From contig NZ_JAGXJN010000001.1 in NCBI RefSeq assembly GCF_019091455.1, forward strand, positions 372,001 through 436,000: 64,000 nt of DNA. The letters are read 5' to 3'. Positions within the stretch are counted from its first letter, which is position 1. Each line of letters starts with the position of its first letter. A model generated the notes under the pieces. That model had not been told where the DNA came from, did not search any database, and was given only the letters and a program-made list of their open reading frames with translations. Origin of the DNA: Chitinophaga sp. GbtcB8. Lineage in GTDB: Bacteria; Bacteroidota; Bacteroidia; Chitinophagales; Chitinophagaceae. The position numbers were made by a program, and so were the translations under genes. This document shows, piece by piece, positions 15,901 to 25,076 of the stretch.

Positions 15901-17040
15901 TTACACTACAGTCAAATGCGCGTAAGCATAAGAGAAACGTGCACTCTCCGGTACCATCATCACAATCTTCTGGCCTTTTTTAAGCATGCCGGTATTCATC
16001 AGCTCTTCCAGCATAAAGTAAGGCGAGGCAGTGCCTACGTTACCTACACGTGTAAGATTGGTGAACCATTTTTCCTGGGGAATGGGCACGCCTAAACGGC
16101 TGATCTCTTCATCTATCTTAAAACGGAAAAATTCAGAGGAAAGGTGGGGCAGAAAATAATCCAGCCCGTTCTCTATATCAATATTATAACGCTCTACCAG
16201 CTCTTTCCACATTTTTGCACCGGAGGGTACAATGTTCTTGCCCAACAGGCGCGTATCCTGTTTAAAGGAAAAAACGCTGTGCTGCGCCCATTCTTCCGGC
16301 GTCATATCTATCCAGCCCTGGGTGCCGCCGTTGCTGTCTTTAATAGCACCGGCATACATGCAGGTATCCAGCTCATGGGCATAGGAGGCAATCTCCACCC
16401 AGTCTACCCGCAGGGAAAGGCCGTCCTCATTCGGTTTATCCTGGAAAAGGGCTGCACTGGCGCCGTCAGACAGCATCCACCGCAGAAAGTCCTTTTCAAA
16501 AGCAATGATCGGGTTCTCGCTCAGCAGTTTCAGGTTCTCTGTTTCCGGCTCAAATTTCTTGGCCAGCATCCAGGCGGAGAATTTTTCAGAACCGGTGCTT
16601 ACACCGTTGGCAGTATTACCACATTTTACAGACATGTAAGCATATTTAAATGCCTGCATGCCGGCTGCACAGGCGCCGGTGGCGGCAATCAGCTCTACCG
16701 GCTGGCATTTCAGCAAACCATGCACCATAGCGGCATGGTTGGGCAGCAGCTGGTCCGGGGAAGTAGTGCCACAGGCCAGCAGCTGCATGCGGCTTATGGG
16801 AAATTTATCATCAAAAAGCCCCTGTACTGCCGCTGCAGTCATTTCTGCATTGGTATGGGTGCTTTTCCCGTTTTTATCTAAAGAATAATAGCGCGTCTTG
16901 ATCTTATTATTCCCTAAGATCATAGACCTGGCGCGGGATGGCTTTCCATCTACCATACCCAGTATACTTTCCATTTCATCATTTCCAACCGGCTCGTTGG
17001 GTAAAAATTTGGACAGCCTTGTAATAAATACATCCTTCAT
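15901..17040 (-). CDS. darB: DarB-like beta-ketoacyl synthase III (dialkylresorcinol ketosynthase)
   Basis: 379 residues of the FabH/KAS III fold with a complete Cys-His-Asn triad: C124 in ATGACAAGMQAF, H299 in YFLPHLSSEFF and N334 in RVGNVGTASP. DarB enzymes join two beta-ketoacyl units to a 2,5-dialkylcyclohexane-1,3-dione, the precursor of dialkylresorcinol. The assignment over ordinary FabH rests on the neighbouring darA and on the long N-terminal insert. The last residues are SYAYAHLTVV. A 154-base spacer without a clear signal separates it from darA. Confidence 0.82.
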   Translation of the reverse strand: MKDVFITRLSKFLPNEPVGNDEMESILGMVDGKPSRARSMILGNNKIKTRYYSLDKNGKSTHTNAEMTAAAVQGLFDDKFPISRMQLLACGTTSPDQLLPNHAAMVHGLLKCQPVELIAATGACAAGMQAFKYAYMSVKCGNTANGVSTGSEKFSAWMLAKKFEPETENLKLLSENPIIAFEKDFLRWMLSDGASAALFQDKPNEDGLSLRVDWVEIASYAHELDTCMYAGAIKDSNGGTQGWIDMTPEEWAQHSVFSFKQDTRLLGKNIVPSGAKMWKELVERYNIDIENGLDYFLPHLSSEFFRFKIDEEISRLGVPIPQEKWFTNLTRVGNVGTASPYFMLEELMNTGMLKKGQKIVMMVPESARFSYAYAHLTVV

Positions 17041-17194
17041 CTGAAAATGCTCTTTTAAAATACCGCCCGCGCATGCGGAACAAACACATGGATCATCCCA
17101 TAACCATGCCGTATTCAGCGCGTAAATATAATTATAAAAGGATATTTCCCCCTTATCTGTTCAATACAAAACTACATGACTATCTCCGTAAAAT

Positions 17195-18121
17195 CTATTT
17201 TTCAGTACGCAGGTCAATGCCCTTAAAGTATTCCACTTCCTGCAATAATTGGTTACGTTTCACCAGTAAAGTGATCATGGAAGAGATCTTAGTGATAGGA
17301 GTCAGTACAAATATGCCTAACAGCAGCAGCCCGCGGTACATGCTTACACGCCCCTGCCGTTCCGGTGCTCCCGGCCCGCCTTTGGCGCTGATGAACTTTG
17401 ACCAGTAACGGAAAGCGCGGATGCCCCTGTCTTCCAGCACCACCAGGTTGGGTTTCAGGGTAACGGCATCCTGCTGCCGCAGCTGTGGGTGCAGCTGTTC
17501 CCAGTTACCCTGCTGTAAAGCCTGTGTTATGGGTGCGGCAAAACGGTCGGCCGCCTGTATTTCTTTTTCCTGTACCCCGGCGGGTGGTAAAAACCGGGTA
17601 GCTTCTTTTTTCCCTTTAAACTGCCAGCGTAATACGGTCATAACAGAGATCAGGTTGGAGGAGGTATCCACCAACGCAATATTGCCAACCAGCTGTGCGC
17701 CTGCCTGGTGTAAATATGTTTTTACTTTTTCCTGTGCATTCAGCCACATGTTACGTGCGCCAATGAGCGTAAGCACCTTTTTGCCTTTCAGCAGGCGTGC
17801 GGCGCCTTCACTTTGCAGGAAAGCGGCGGTAGGCTGCGAGGGGGAAAGGAACCAGGGCTGGTAGGCCAGTATCACCAGGTCAAAATGCTCGTCGGGGTTC
17901 ACTTTCAGTGGCTGTACGCCACGGGGCCGGCCCAGTACCGTTTCCGGCATGGTATCGTAGAACGTTTGCTTATCCCATGGGAACGTGAAAGGCTGTACCG
18001 GGACGATTTCTTCATACACAATATCCGCCTGCGCCTGCAGCGGTGTTACCACCCTGTCAATAATACGTTTCAGCTGCCCGGTTTGTGTATAGTATATGAT
18101 CAGTATTTTTTGTTTCGCCAT
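17195..18121 (-). CDS. darA: DarA-like flavodoxin-fold aromatase (dialkylresorcinol synthesis)
   Basis: 308 residues. The N-terminus KILIIYYTQTGQLKRII is a flavodoxin-like FMN phosphate loop. A hydrophobic segment near 268-290 (GLLLLGIFVLTPITKISSMI) suggests membrane attachment at the C-terminal end. This composition is that of DarA, which oxidises the DarB cyclohexanedione to a dialkylresorcinol. It is the first gene of the nine-gene minus-strand run. The 325 bases before it (18122-18446) hold no gene I can support; the leader has near-matches to TAnnTTTG with wrong spacing only. Confidence 0.8.
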   Translation of the reverse strand: MAKQKILIIYYTQTGQLKRIIDRVVTPLQAQADIVYEEIVPVQPFTFPWDKQTFYDTMPETVLGRPRGVQPLKVNPDEHFDLVILAYQPWFLSPSQPTAAFLQSEGAARLLKGKKVLTLIGARNMWLNAQEKVKTYLHQAGAQLVGNIALVDTSSNLISVMTVLRWQFKGKKEATRFLPPAGVQEKEIQAADRFAAPITQALQQGNWEQLHPQLRQQDAVTLKPNLVVLEDRGIRAFRYWSKFISAKGGPGAPERQGRVSMYRGLLLLGIFVLTPITKISSMITLLVKRNQLLQEVEYFKGIDLRTEK

Positions 18122-18446
18122 ATCAGGAATAAGGAGTTCAAACTACAAACTGTAAACATACAAATAAAGTGTCACAGTAGGAGATAAAATTTTAATATAT
18201 GTTACAGGGTTGTATTGTAGCGTATTGCTGCTCAGGCAGCGGGTTACAGGCGAAGAAGGGGCAGGTGGTTCAAGCTTGTGCCTCAGCCAGGTACTGGAGT
18301 AACACGCGAACGTTTACAACAGTACCCAGGCTAAAGGACTTGAAAAAGTTTGTTATAATAACCGCGAAGGTGAGTAAAATATGATAAATGAAATGTTAAA
18401 ATATCCCTTGGAGTAAAGGATTTCGTTTATACCAACCCGTTACCTG

Positions 18447-19172
18447 CTATTGCTTTATTACAGATCCGGAACCTACTACCTTAGAGGATACCTGCGGGCT
18501 ACCCTTGTAGTATACATTGCCGGAACCGGCTATTTTAGCATCCAGGGTTACACTGGCATGCACGTTGGCATTGCCGCTGCCGGCAATATTAATATTGGCG
18601 GTTTCCGCCATCAGGTCTTCTCCCTTAAAATTGCCGCTGCCGGCAATACCGATCTCCAGCTCTTTGCTTTCGCCGGAAAGGGACATATCCCCGCTGCCGG
18701 AAATACTGCCTTTCACATGCGGGGCATTTAACGCACCGCTGACATTACCGCTGCCGGAAACACTTACCTCAATGGCATCCCGGTTACTGATCTGGTTTTC
18801 CAGCTTTATATCACCGGAGCCGGCCAGCCGGATGTCGGAGAGATCCGGTGTGGTTACATATACCTTCATATCACGCTTGGTATCAATGTTGGTGTGGGGC
18901 TTGGTGCGTATCACCAGCTCATCACCCTCTTTTTCCAGCAGTATCAGGGGGATAATATTATCCTCTGCCTCAATTACAGCGGATTTTACTGGTCCCTGGG
19001 TTACATACACGTTCATGCTGCCTTTTACAGACAGGGTTTTAAATTCGCCTACGGAGCGTTCCTCTTTGGAAACATTGCCGCTGCCTTTTACGCGGTTCTG
19101 GCCCGTAACATCGCAGCTGGCCACACATAAGGGAATGGCTAACAGTAACAGAAAAGGAAGTTTAGATTTCAT
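18447..19172 (-). CDS. GIN-domain (DUF2807) lipoprotein
   Basis: 241 residues. A lipoprotein signal ends VAS-C20. The rest is one long beta-helix-like GIN domain marked by regularly spaced GSG motifs (KGSGNV, AGSGDI, SGSGNV, SGSGDM, AGSGNF, AGSGNA, AGSGNV, VGSGSV) at roughly 18-26-residue steps. It should be anchored to the inner or outer membrane and face the periplasm or the outside. GIN proteins are sometimes called putative auto-transporter adhesins; no function is established. It diverges from guaA across 97 bases. Confidence 0.88.
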   Translation of the reverse strand: MKSKLPFLLLLAIPLCVASCDVTGQNRVKGSGNVSKEERSVGEFKTLSVKGSMNVYVTQGPVKSAVIEAEDNIIPLILLEKEGDELVIRTKPHTNIDTKRDMKVYVTTPDLSDIRLAGSGDIKLENQISNRDAIEVSVSGSGNVSGALNAPHVKGSISGSGDMSLSGESKELEIGIAGSGNFKGEDLMAETANINIAGSGNANVHASVTLDAKIAGSGNVYYKGSPQVSSKVVGSGSVIKQ

Positions 19173-19231
19173 ATTGGGAAGTTTGTATGAAGTTAATAAA
19201 CACCCCTGAAAAACTTATAGGAAGTTATCAA

Positions 19232-19262
19232 TTGTTCATTAGGATCTGGCCCGTTATCTTTG
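19232..19262 (+). promoter_or_regulatory. guaA promoter placing the start site at or next to the ATG
   Basis: TTG at 19232-19234 and TATCTTTG at 19255-19262 are 20 bases apart. The element ends only 7 bases before the guaA ATG (19270). As transcription in this phylum usually starts a few bases after TAnnTTTG, the guaA mRNA would have almost no leader. Confidence 0.65.
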
Positions 19263-19269
19263 CACCACC

Positions 19270-20808
19270 ATGACAGAAAAGATTCTTATTCTCGATTTTG
19301 GTTCCCAGTATACGCAGCTGATTGCACGCAGCATCCGGGAGCTGAATGTTTACTGTGAGATCAAACCTTGCTTACAGCCCATCCAGTGGGATCCTTCCAT
19401 TAAGGGTATTATTTTATCCGGCAGCCCGTTCTCCGTGAACGATCCGGGCGCCCCTACTGTGGATATTGCCGCCATGGCGGCCAAAGTACCGGTGCTGGGC
19501 GTTTGTTACGGCGCGCAGCTAATGGCCAAAGTATTTGGCGGGGAAGTAGCCAAAAGCTCCATCCGGGAATATGGCCGCGCTTTCATGGAACATGAAAATA
19601 AAGAAGAGACCTTATTATATGACATATCCGGCAAAAGCCAGGTATGGATGAGCCATTCCGATACCATTGTACGCATGCCGGAAGGGTTTGAGATCATAGC
19701 CCGTACAGAAAATATACCGGTGGCGGCTTTCAAAAGCCAGCCCCAGGGCAGCTGCCCGCTGCTGGGCCTGCAGTTCCATCCGGAAGTAACTCACTCCCTG
19801 GAAGGTAAGCTGCTGCTGCGCAACTTTATAGTACACATCTGCAAATGCCAGCAGGACTGGACCCCGGCCGCCTTTGTACACGAAACCATTGACCGCATCC
19901 GGGAGCAGGTAGGGAATAAAAGAGTGGTGATGGCCCTGAGCGGCGGGGTAGATAGTACCGTAGCCGCAGAACTGATCCACAAAGCAATAGGACAAAACCT
20001 GTTCTGCGTATTTGTGGATAACGGCCTGCTGCGCAAAGATGAATTTGAAACGGTGCTGGACTCCTATAAACACATGGGCCTGAACGTAAAAGGCGTAAAT
20101 GCCCGCGACCTGTTCTACGGGGAGCTGAAAGGCATTACCGACCCGGAACAGAAACGTAAGATCATTGGCCGCCTGTTTATTGAAGTGTTCCAGCAGGAGG
20201 CTATCCAGCTAACAGATATCTCTTTCCTGGGCCAGGGCACCATTTACCCGGATGTAATAGAATCGGTATCTGTGAACGGGCCTTCCGTAACCATTAAGTC
20301 GCACCACAATGTGGGCGGGTTACCGGAAAAAATGAACATGTCGCTGGTAGAGCCCCTGCGTTTCCTGTTCAAGGATGAAGTACGCCGGGTAGGCCGCGAA
20401 ATAGGCATCAGTGAATTATTCCTGGGCCGCCACCCCTTCCCGGGGCCTGGCCTGGCCATCCGCATACTGGGAGAAATAACCCCGGACAAGGTAGCCATGC
20501 TGCAGGAAGCAGACGCTATTTATATAGAAGGCCTGCGCGATGCAGAGCTGTATGATAAAGTTTGGCAGGCCGGCACCATTCTGCTGCCGGTGCAAAGTGT
20601 AGGAGTAATGGGTGATGAAAGGACCTATGAATTTACCGTAGCCCTGCGCGCCGTAACCTCTACCGACGGTATGACGGCCGATTGGGCGCACCTGCCTTAC
20701 GAGTTCCTGGCAAAAATGTCCAACGATATTATTAACAGGGTAAAAGGTATCAACCGCGTTGTGTACGATATCAGTTCCAAACCGCCCGCTACGATTGAGT
20801 GGGAATAA
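19270..20808 (+). CDS. guaA: GMP synthase (glutamine-hydrolysing)
   Basis: 512 residues. The N-terminal glutaminase domain has nucleophile C79 in GVCYGAQL and His/Glu in QFHPEVTH. The ATP pyrophosphatase domain starts with the P-loop [12 protein letters not shown], and the C-terminal dimerisation domain ends with [17 protein letters not shown]. It converts XMP to GMP using glutamine and ATP. All catalytic residues are present and the length is normal. The N-terminus [20 protein letters not shown] is standard, which fixes the ATG very close to the promoter. Confidence 0.96.
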   Translation: MTEKILILDFGSQYTQLIARSIRELNVYCEIKPCLQPIQWDPSIKGIILSGSPFSVNDPGAPTVDIAAMAAKVPVLGVCYGAQLMAKVFGGEVAKSSIREYGRAFMEHENKEETLLYDISGKSQVWMSHSDTIVRMPEGFEIIARTENIPVAAFKSQPQGSCPLLGLQFHPEVTHSLEGKLLLRNFIVHICKCQQDWTPAAFVHETIDRIREQVGNKRVVMALSGGVDSTVAAELIHKAIGQNLFCVFVDNGLLRKDEFETVLDSYKHMGLNVKGVNARDLFYGELKGITDPEQKRKIIGRLFIEVFQQEAIQLTDISFLGQGTIYPDVIESVSVNGPSVTIKSHHNVGGLPEKMNMSLVEPLRFLFKDEVRRVGREIGISELFLGRHPFPGPGLAIRILGEITPDKVAMLQEADAIYIEGLRDAELYDKVWQAGTILLPVQSVGVMGDERTYEFTVALRAVTSTDGMTADWAHLPYEFLAKMSNDIINRVKGINRVVYDISSKPPATIEWE

Positions 20809-20817
20809 AAAGTTGTA

Positions 20818-20880
20818 AGTGGCTAGTAATTAGCGGTTAACGCTGGTTACTAACCACTCCCGTTTTAGCGGGAATGATTT
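20818..20880 (+). terminator. Two consecutive hairpins after guaA
   Basis: First an inverted repeat AGTGGCTAGTAA (20818-20829) with TTACTAACCACT (20847-20858), one mismatch in 12. Then TCCCG-ttttag-CGGGA (20858-20873) followed by ATGATTTTTG, which looks like the actual terminator. The first belongs to the word-built hairpin class. Confidence 0.6.
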
Positions 20881-20899
20881 TTGTAATTCTAAGAACGCT

Positions 20900-22231
20900 A
20901 TGAGCCTATCTACCATTACCAGACAACTGTTAGCCGGTACCGCATTAGCTGTTTTGCTGTCGGCCTGCTCACTGTTCAAGAAAAGCACCACTACCAGTCC
21001 GGATATTCCGATGACTGTTAATAAGCCAACAACACCGGAGGAAAAAAAGAAGGAAGAAGAAAAGATCATTAAGGAAGGGAAAGCGCCGTTTAATGTACCG
21101 GCTTTTGCCCGCGAAGTAAAAAGAGCCTCCTATAACATTGCTTTATTTGCGCCATTATACCTGGATTCTGCCTTTTCCGCTACGATGGATCCCACCGGCC
21201 GTACCATGCCGCGTTATGTGCTGCCCGGCCTTGACTTTTATGAAGGCGCTCAGCTGGCGCTGGATACCTTGCGCATGCAAGGCTTTAACCTGAATGTAAT
21301 TGTGTACGATAGTAAATCCCGCTCCAATAACGTACCGGCGCTTATCCGTAACCGTACCCTGGATGCGGTGGACCTGATCATAGGTTCTGTAAGCAACCCG
21401 GAGCTGAAAGAGCTGAGCGATTTTGCACGGAATAAAGAGGTGAACCTGGTATCTGCCACCTATCCCAATGATGGCGGGGTTAACAGCAATCCTTTTTTAC
21501 TGATCACCAACAGCACGCTGAAAACACACTGCGAGGCCCTGCAGAACTACGTGCAGGAAGCATTTGCCACCAAGAACATTGTGCTGCTGCGCCGTAACAA
21601 TGCCGCTGAAGCTCGCATTGCCAATGATATAAAGGCCGCTTACGATAAGCTGCAGAGTGATAAGAAATCCCGCATCCGCGAAGTGGTATGGAATGAGGGC
21701 ACTACCGATGCTGAGCTGTCACAGAATCTGCTGGTGGACCGGCCCAACCTTTGCATCATCACTGCCCTGGACGAGGCAGGCGCTAAAGCCATTATGCAAA
21801 AGCTGAGCGTACAGGCGCCCAACTACCCCATTCATATTTTTGGCATGCCTACCTGGGATGTAATGAAGATCAAGGAGCCGGAGCTGAAAGGCCTGCAGGT
21901 ATATTATTCCACACCTTATTACAATGATAAAACAGATGCCTATAGCCATTATATAGCCGATTATTTCAAAAGGATCTATAAGGCGCGCCCTTCTGATATG
22001 GCGTATAAAGGGTTTGAGCTTACTTACTATTTCATTAAGCTGCTGAGCGATAAAGGCGTGTACTTTAACAGCAGTGTAAATGATTCATCCAAGAAGGTGT
22101 TCACCAATTTCAACTACCAGCCGGTATACCTGAAAGAAGGAGAAGAAAAACCTGACTACTTCGAGAACAAGAACATTTACATTATACAGAAGAACGACAG
22201 CAGCGACATTAAAATGAACGTTAGCTTATAG
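20900..22231 (+). CDS. Lipoprotein with a periplasmic-binding-protein type 1 fold
   Basis: 443 residues. A lipoprotein signal ends LLSA-C23. A charged linker (KPTTPEEKKKEEEKIIKEGK) follows, then a type 1 periplasmic-binding fold (about 75-400), with YNIALFAPLYLDSAF, PGLDFYEGAQLALDTL and LTYYFIKLL. Such domains, alone or after LysM repeats, are common in Bacteroidota and are annotated as amino-acid ABC substrate-binding proteins. No permease or ATPase gene is adjacent, so a ligand-sensing or cell-envelope role is equally possible. It is monocistronic, with a strong terminator. Confidence 0.75.
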   Translation: MSLSTITRQLLAGTALAVLLSACSLFKKSTTTSPDIPMTVNKPTTPEEKKKEEEKIIKEGKAPFNVPAFAREVKRASYNIALFAPLYLDSAFSATMDPTGRTMPRYVLPGLDFYEGAQLALDTLRMQGFNLNVIVYDSKSRSNNVPALIRNRTLDAVDLIIGSVSNPELKELSDFARNKEVNLVSATYPNDGGVNSNPFLLITNSTLKTHCEALQNYVQEAFATKNIVLLRRNNAAEARIANDIKAAYDKLQSDKKSRIREVVWNEGTTDAELSQNLLVDRPNLCIITALDEAGAKAIMQKLSVQAPNYPIHIFGMPTWDVMKIKEPELKGLQVYYSTPYYNDKTDAYSHYIADYFKRIYKARPSDMAYKGFELTYYFIKLLSDKGVYFNSSVNDSSKKVFTNFNYQPVYLKEGEEKPDYFENKNIYIIQKNDSSDIKMNVSL

Positions 22232-22252
22232 TTCTCCCTGTTAACAATACGG

Positions 22253-22288
22253 AAATGCCGGAAGTGATCAGCTTCCGGCATTTTTTTT
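22253..22288 (+). terminator. Strong intrinsic terminator
   Basis: Perfect 12-bp stem AAATGCCGGAAG (22253-22264) with CTTCCGGCATTT (22272-22283), then T-run to 22288. It ends the binding-protein unit and isolates the repair gene that follows. Confidence 0.92.
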
Positions 22289-22304
22289 GACGCCTGTTCC
22301 CATA

Positions 22305-23390
22305 ATGACGCCTGTACTCCAATTCACCGATAAAGGTATTTACTGCCCCGGCGGGGATTTTTACATAGATCCCTGGCAGCCGGTACCGCGTGCAGTTATT
22401 ACCCATGCGCACTCTGACCACGCCCGTTTGGGTAACCAGCATTACCTGTGCCACCTGGAAAGTGTGCCTTTGCTGCAGCTGCGTTTGGGCGCGGACATCA
22501 GTGTACAGGGTATTCCCTACGGGGAAACACTGCGCTACAATGGTGTAAGCATTTCCCTGCATCCCGCCGGCCATATTATCGGCAGCGCGCAGGTGCGGGT
22601 ACAGCAGGGCAATGAAGTATGGGTAGTAAGCGGGGATTATAAAGTGGAGAACGATGGCCTCTCCGGCCAGTTTGAGCCCGTGCCCTGCCAGGTGTTTATT
22701 ACAGAAAGCACTTTTGGCCTGCCCATTTATAACTGGCAGCCGCAGGCCATGATCTTTGGCGATATACGGAAATGGATATATGAAAATCAGCAGGCCGGCA
22801 AAAGCAGCGTGCTGCTGGCTTACAGCCTGGGTAAGGCACAGCGGCTGTTATTTAACCTGAAAGACCTGGATACCCCCATCTTTGCACATGGCGCTATTGA
22901 TGTACCCCACCAGGTACTGCTGGCGCAGGGTTATGACTTGCCGCCAATACAACGTATTACGCCGGACACACCCAAAGCGGATCTGAAAAAAAGCGTGATC
23001 ATAGCCCCGCCTTCTGCTGCAGGTACTCCCTGGATGCGCCGGTTCAATCCTTATGCGCTGGGCATTTGCAGCGGGTGGATGCAGGTACGTGGCTCCATGC
23101 GCCGCCGTAATGCGGATGCAGGTTTTGCCCTGTCGGACCACGCAGACTGGTCCGGGTTATTACAGTCAGTAAAAGCCACCGGCGCTGAAAAAGTATTTAC
23201 CACGCATGGCTTCAGCAGCGCCTTTGCCCGGTATTTACAGGAGAATGGCATTGAAGCGGAAGCCATCAAAACAGCATTCGGCAATGAGGATGAGGAAGCG
23301 CCGCAGGAAGCCGGTACAGAAACAGCCGCAGCAAACCTTACGCCTGATAACGGAACAGCAGCAGCACCGGCAGCCGGTGAAAGCGAATAA
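22305..23390 (+). CDS. Ligase-associated DNA exonuclease (metallo-beta-lactamase fold)
   Basis: 361 residues from ATG 22305; a TTG six codons earlier lies on the terminator T-run and is rejected. The MBL metal motif THAHSDHAR (H34, H36, D38, H39) and a beta-CASP-like region with a late ALSDHADW motif place it with the SNM1/Artemis-like nucleases encoded beside ATP-dependent DNA ligases. The last 50 residues are a low-complexity alanine/glutamate tail that is probably disordered. It processes DNA ends before ligation. The ligase gene follows after 37 bases. Confidence 0.85.
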   Translation: MTPVLQFTDKGIYCPGGDFYIDPWQPVPRAVITHAHSDHARLGNQHYLCHLESVPLLQLRLGADISVQGIPYGETLRYNGVSISLHPAGHIIGSAQVRVQQGNEVWVVSGDYKVENDGLSGQFEPVPCQVFITESTFGLPIYNWQPQAMIFGDIRKWIYENQQAGKSSVLLAYSLGKAQRLLFNLKDLDTPIFAHGAIDVPHQVLLAQGYDLPPIQRITPDTPKADLKKSVIIAPPSAAGTPWMRRFNPYALGICSGWMQVRGSMRRRNADAGFALSDHADWSGLLQSVKATGAEKVFTTHGFSSAFARYLQENGIEAEAIKTAFGNEDEEAPQEAGTETAAANLTPDNGTAAAPAAGESE

Positions 23391-23427
23391 ATTTAAATAA
23401 TAACAGCAGGCCCTGACATCAAACAAT

Positions 23428-25023
23428 ATGCAACAATTCACCCAACTGGTAAAAATAGTAAGCAACAGCACCAAAACCAATGAGAAGCTGGAGGCGCTGC
23501 GGTTTTACTTTACCCATGCCGATGCCCGGGATAAACCCTGGGTGCTGGCCCTGTTCAGCGGCAGGCGCCCCAAACGCACCGTGAACAGTACCCAGTTGAA
23601 ACAATGGTGCCTGCAAAAAGTAGATATACCGGAATGGCTGTTTGAAGAATGTTATCACTCCGTAGGCGACCTGGCAGAAACCATTGCTTTGCTGCTGCCG
23701 GATAGCGGACAACAGCTTTCCACCCATCCTTTACATTACTGGCTGGATGAGCTGGCCAAGCTGGAAAAAGCGCCTGAAGCGGAGAAACAGCAATTTATAT
23801 TACAGGCCTGGCAGGAGCTGGATACTAATGAACGTTTTGTGTTTAACAAACTGATCACCGGCGGTTTTCGTATAGGCGTATCCCAGCAGATGATGGTAAA
23901 TGCCCTGGCGCAAACTTACCAGATACCACCTGCTACCCTTTCCCACATGATCAGCGGTAACTGGGATCCGCGCCAAACCAGCCTGGAAGCGCTGCTGCAG
24001 GATACCGGCTCCGGTGCAGACGCTTCCAAACCCTACCCTTTTTACCTGGCCTATCCATTGGAAGAAGATCCTTCCGTGCTGGGGCAGCCGGAGGATTGGA
24101 TAGCTGAATGGAAATGGGACGGCACCCGCGGGCAAATGATCAAACGCAGCGGGCAGCTGTTTGTATGGTCAAGAGGGGAAGAGCTGATCACGGAAAAATT
24201 CCCGGAATATACCCCCCTGCAAAATGCCCTGCCGGAAGGCACCGTAATAGACGGGGAAATACTCACCTATGCAGATAATTTCCCGCTGCCTTTCCAAACC
24301 CTGCAAACCCGTATTGGGCGCAAGAATGTAACCAACAAGCAGCTGCAGGAAGCACCGGTAGTGTTCCTCTCCTACGACCTGCTGGAATGGGAAGGCAGGG
24401 ATATACGCGATAAACCTTTACAGGAGCGCCGTGTGTTGCTGGAGCAGCTGGTAGCGCAGGTGAATCACCCGACACTTCGTTTATCCCCCATGGTTACTTT
24501 TGATTCCTGGCAGCGCCTCATTGAATTCCGGCAGCAGGCCCGGGATATGGGCAGCGAAGGGCTGATGTTGAAAAAACGCAGCTCGCCCTACCAGGTAGGC
24601 CGCAAACGCGGCGACTGGTGGAAGTGGAAAATAGATCCCTTTACCATTGATGCGGTAATGATCTATGCACAAAAAGGCCATGGCCGCCGCGCAGACCTTT
24701 ATTCAGATTATACCTTTGCCGTGAAGGACGGCGATAAGCTGATCCCCTTTACGAAAGCCTACTCCGGCCTTACGGACAAGGAAATGAACGAAGTGGATCA
24801 CTGGGTGAAAAGACATTCACTTGAAAAATTTGGCCCTGTAAGAACCGTACAGCCGGAGCTGGTATTTGAAATAGCTTTTGAAGGCATTGCCGCCAGCAAC
24901 CGCCACAAGTCCGGTGTGGCGCTGCGTTTTCCCCGCATTCACCGCTGGCGGAAAGATAAAACACCGGAGGAGATCAATACCCTGGCCGACCTGCAACAGT
25001 TGCTGCAGCAATACAAAGGATAA
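23428..25023 (+). CDS. ATP-dependent DNA ligase (ligase-associated repair system)
   Basis: 531 residues. The N-terminal helical DNA-binding domain (about 1-200) resembles that of eukaryotic ligase I. K229 in IAEWKWDGTRGQ is the adenylated lysine; VIDGEIL, GLMLKKRSSPY and WWKWK match nucleotidyltransferase motifs III to V. An OB-fold ends the protein. It seals nicks using ATP, separate from the replicative NAD ligase. It is paired with the exonuclease upstream, but the Lhr helicase and PdeM that usually follow are displaced to 30.7-33.9 kb. Confidence 0.92.
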   Translation: MQQFTQLVKIVSNSTKTNEKLEALRFYFTHADARDKPWVLALFSGRRPKRTVNSTQLKQWCLQKVDIPEWLFEECYHSVGDLAETIALLLPDSGQQLSTHPLHYWLDELAKLEKAPEAEKQQFILQAWQELDTNERFVFNKLITGGFRIGVSQQMMVNALAQTYQIPPATLSHMISGNWDPRQTSLEALLQDTGSGADASKPYPFYLAYPLEEDPSVLGQPEDWIAEWKWDGTRGQMIKRSGQLFVWSRGEELITEKFPEYTPLQNALPEGTVIDGEILTYADNFPLPFQTLQTRIGRKNVTNKQLQEAPVVFLSYDLLEWEGRDIRDKPLQERRVLLEQLVAQVNHPTLRLSPMVTFDSWQRLIEFRQQARDMGSEGLMLKKRSSPYQVGRKRGDWWKWKIDPFTIDAVMIYAQKGHGRRADLYSDYTFAVKDGDKLIPFTKAYSGLTDKEMNEVDHWVKRHSLEKFGPVRTVQPELVFEIAFEGIAASNRHKSGVALRFPRIHRWRKDKTPEEINTLADLQQLLQQYKG

Positions 25024-25025
25024 CA

Positions 25026-25054
25026 TTTGGATGGACCCTAAAACCCTATCTTTG
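25026..25054 (+). promoter_or_regulatory. Promoter of a decayed outer-membrane gene
   Basis: TTTG at 25026-25029 and TATCTTTG at 25047-25054 with 17 bases between. It directs into the broken gene at 25077, so it may now transcribe a non-functional RNA or run on into the lrp-like gene. Confidence 0.6.
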
Positions 25055-25076
25055 TTAACATTATCTATCATCCCCT

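Noticed and set aside
16144-16881. 245-codon plus-strand open frame
   Set aside because: It is antisense to darB, which has a full catalytic triad; no signal peptide, domain or promoter supports it.
18199-18384. 61-codon open frame between darA and the GIN lipoprotein gene
   Set aside because: No recognisable motif, promoter or conservation sign; composition (AYCCSGSGLQAKKGQ) is not protein-like.
22287-22304. TTG start six codons upstream for the MBL exonuclease
   Set aside because: It lies on the T-run of the preceding terminator, and the ATG at 22305 gives the usual N-terminus. The upstream copy of TGACGCCTGT is only a short direct repeat.
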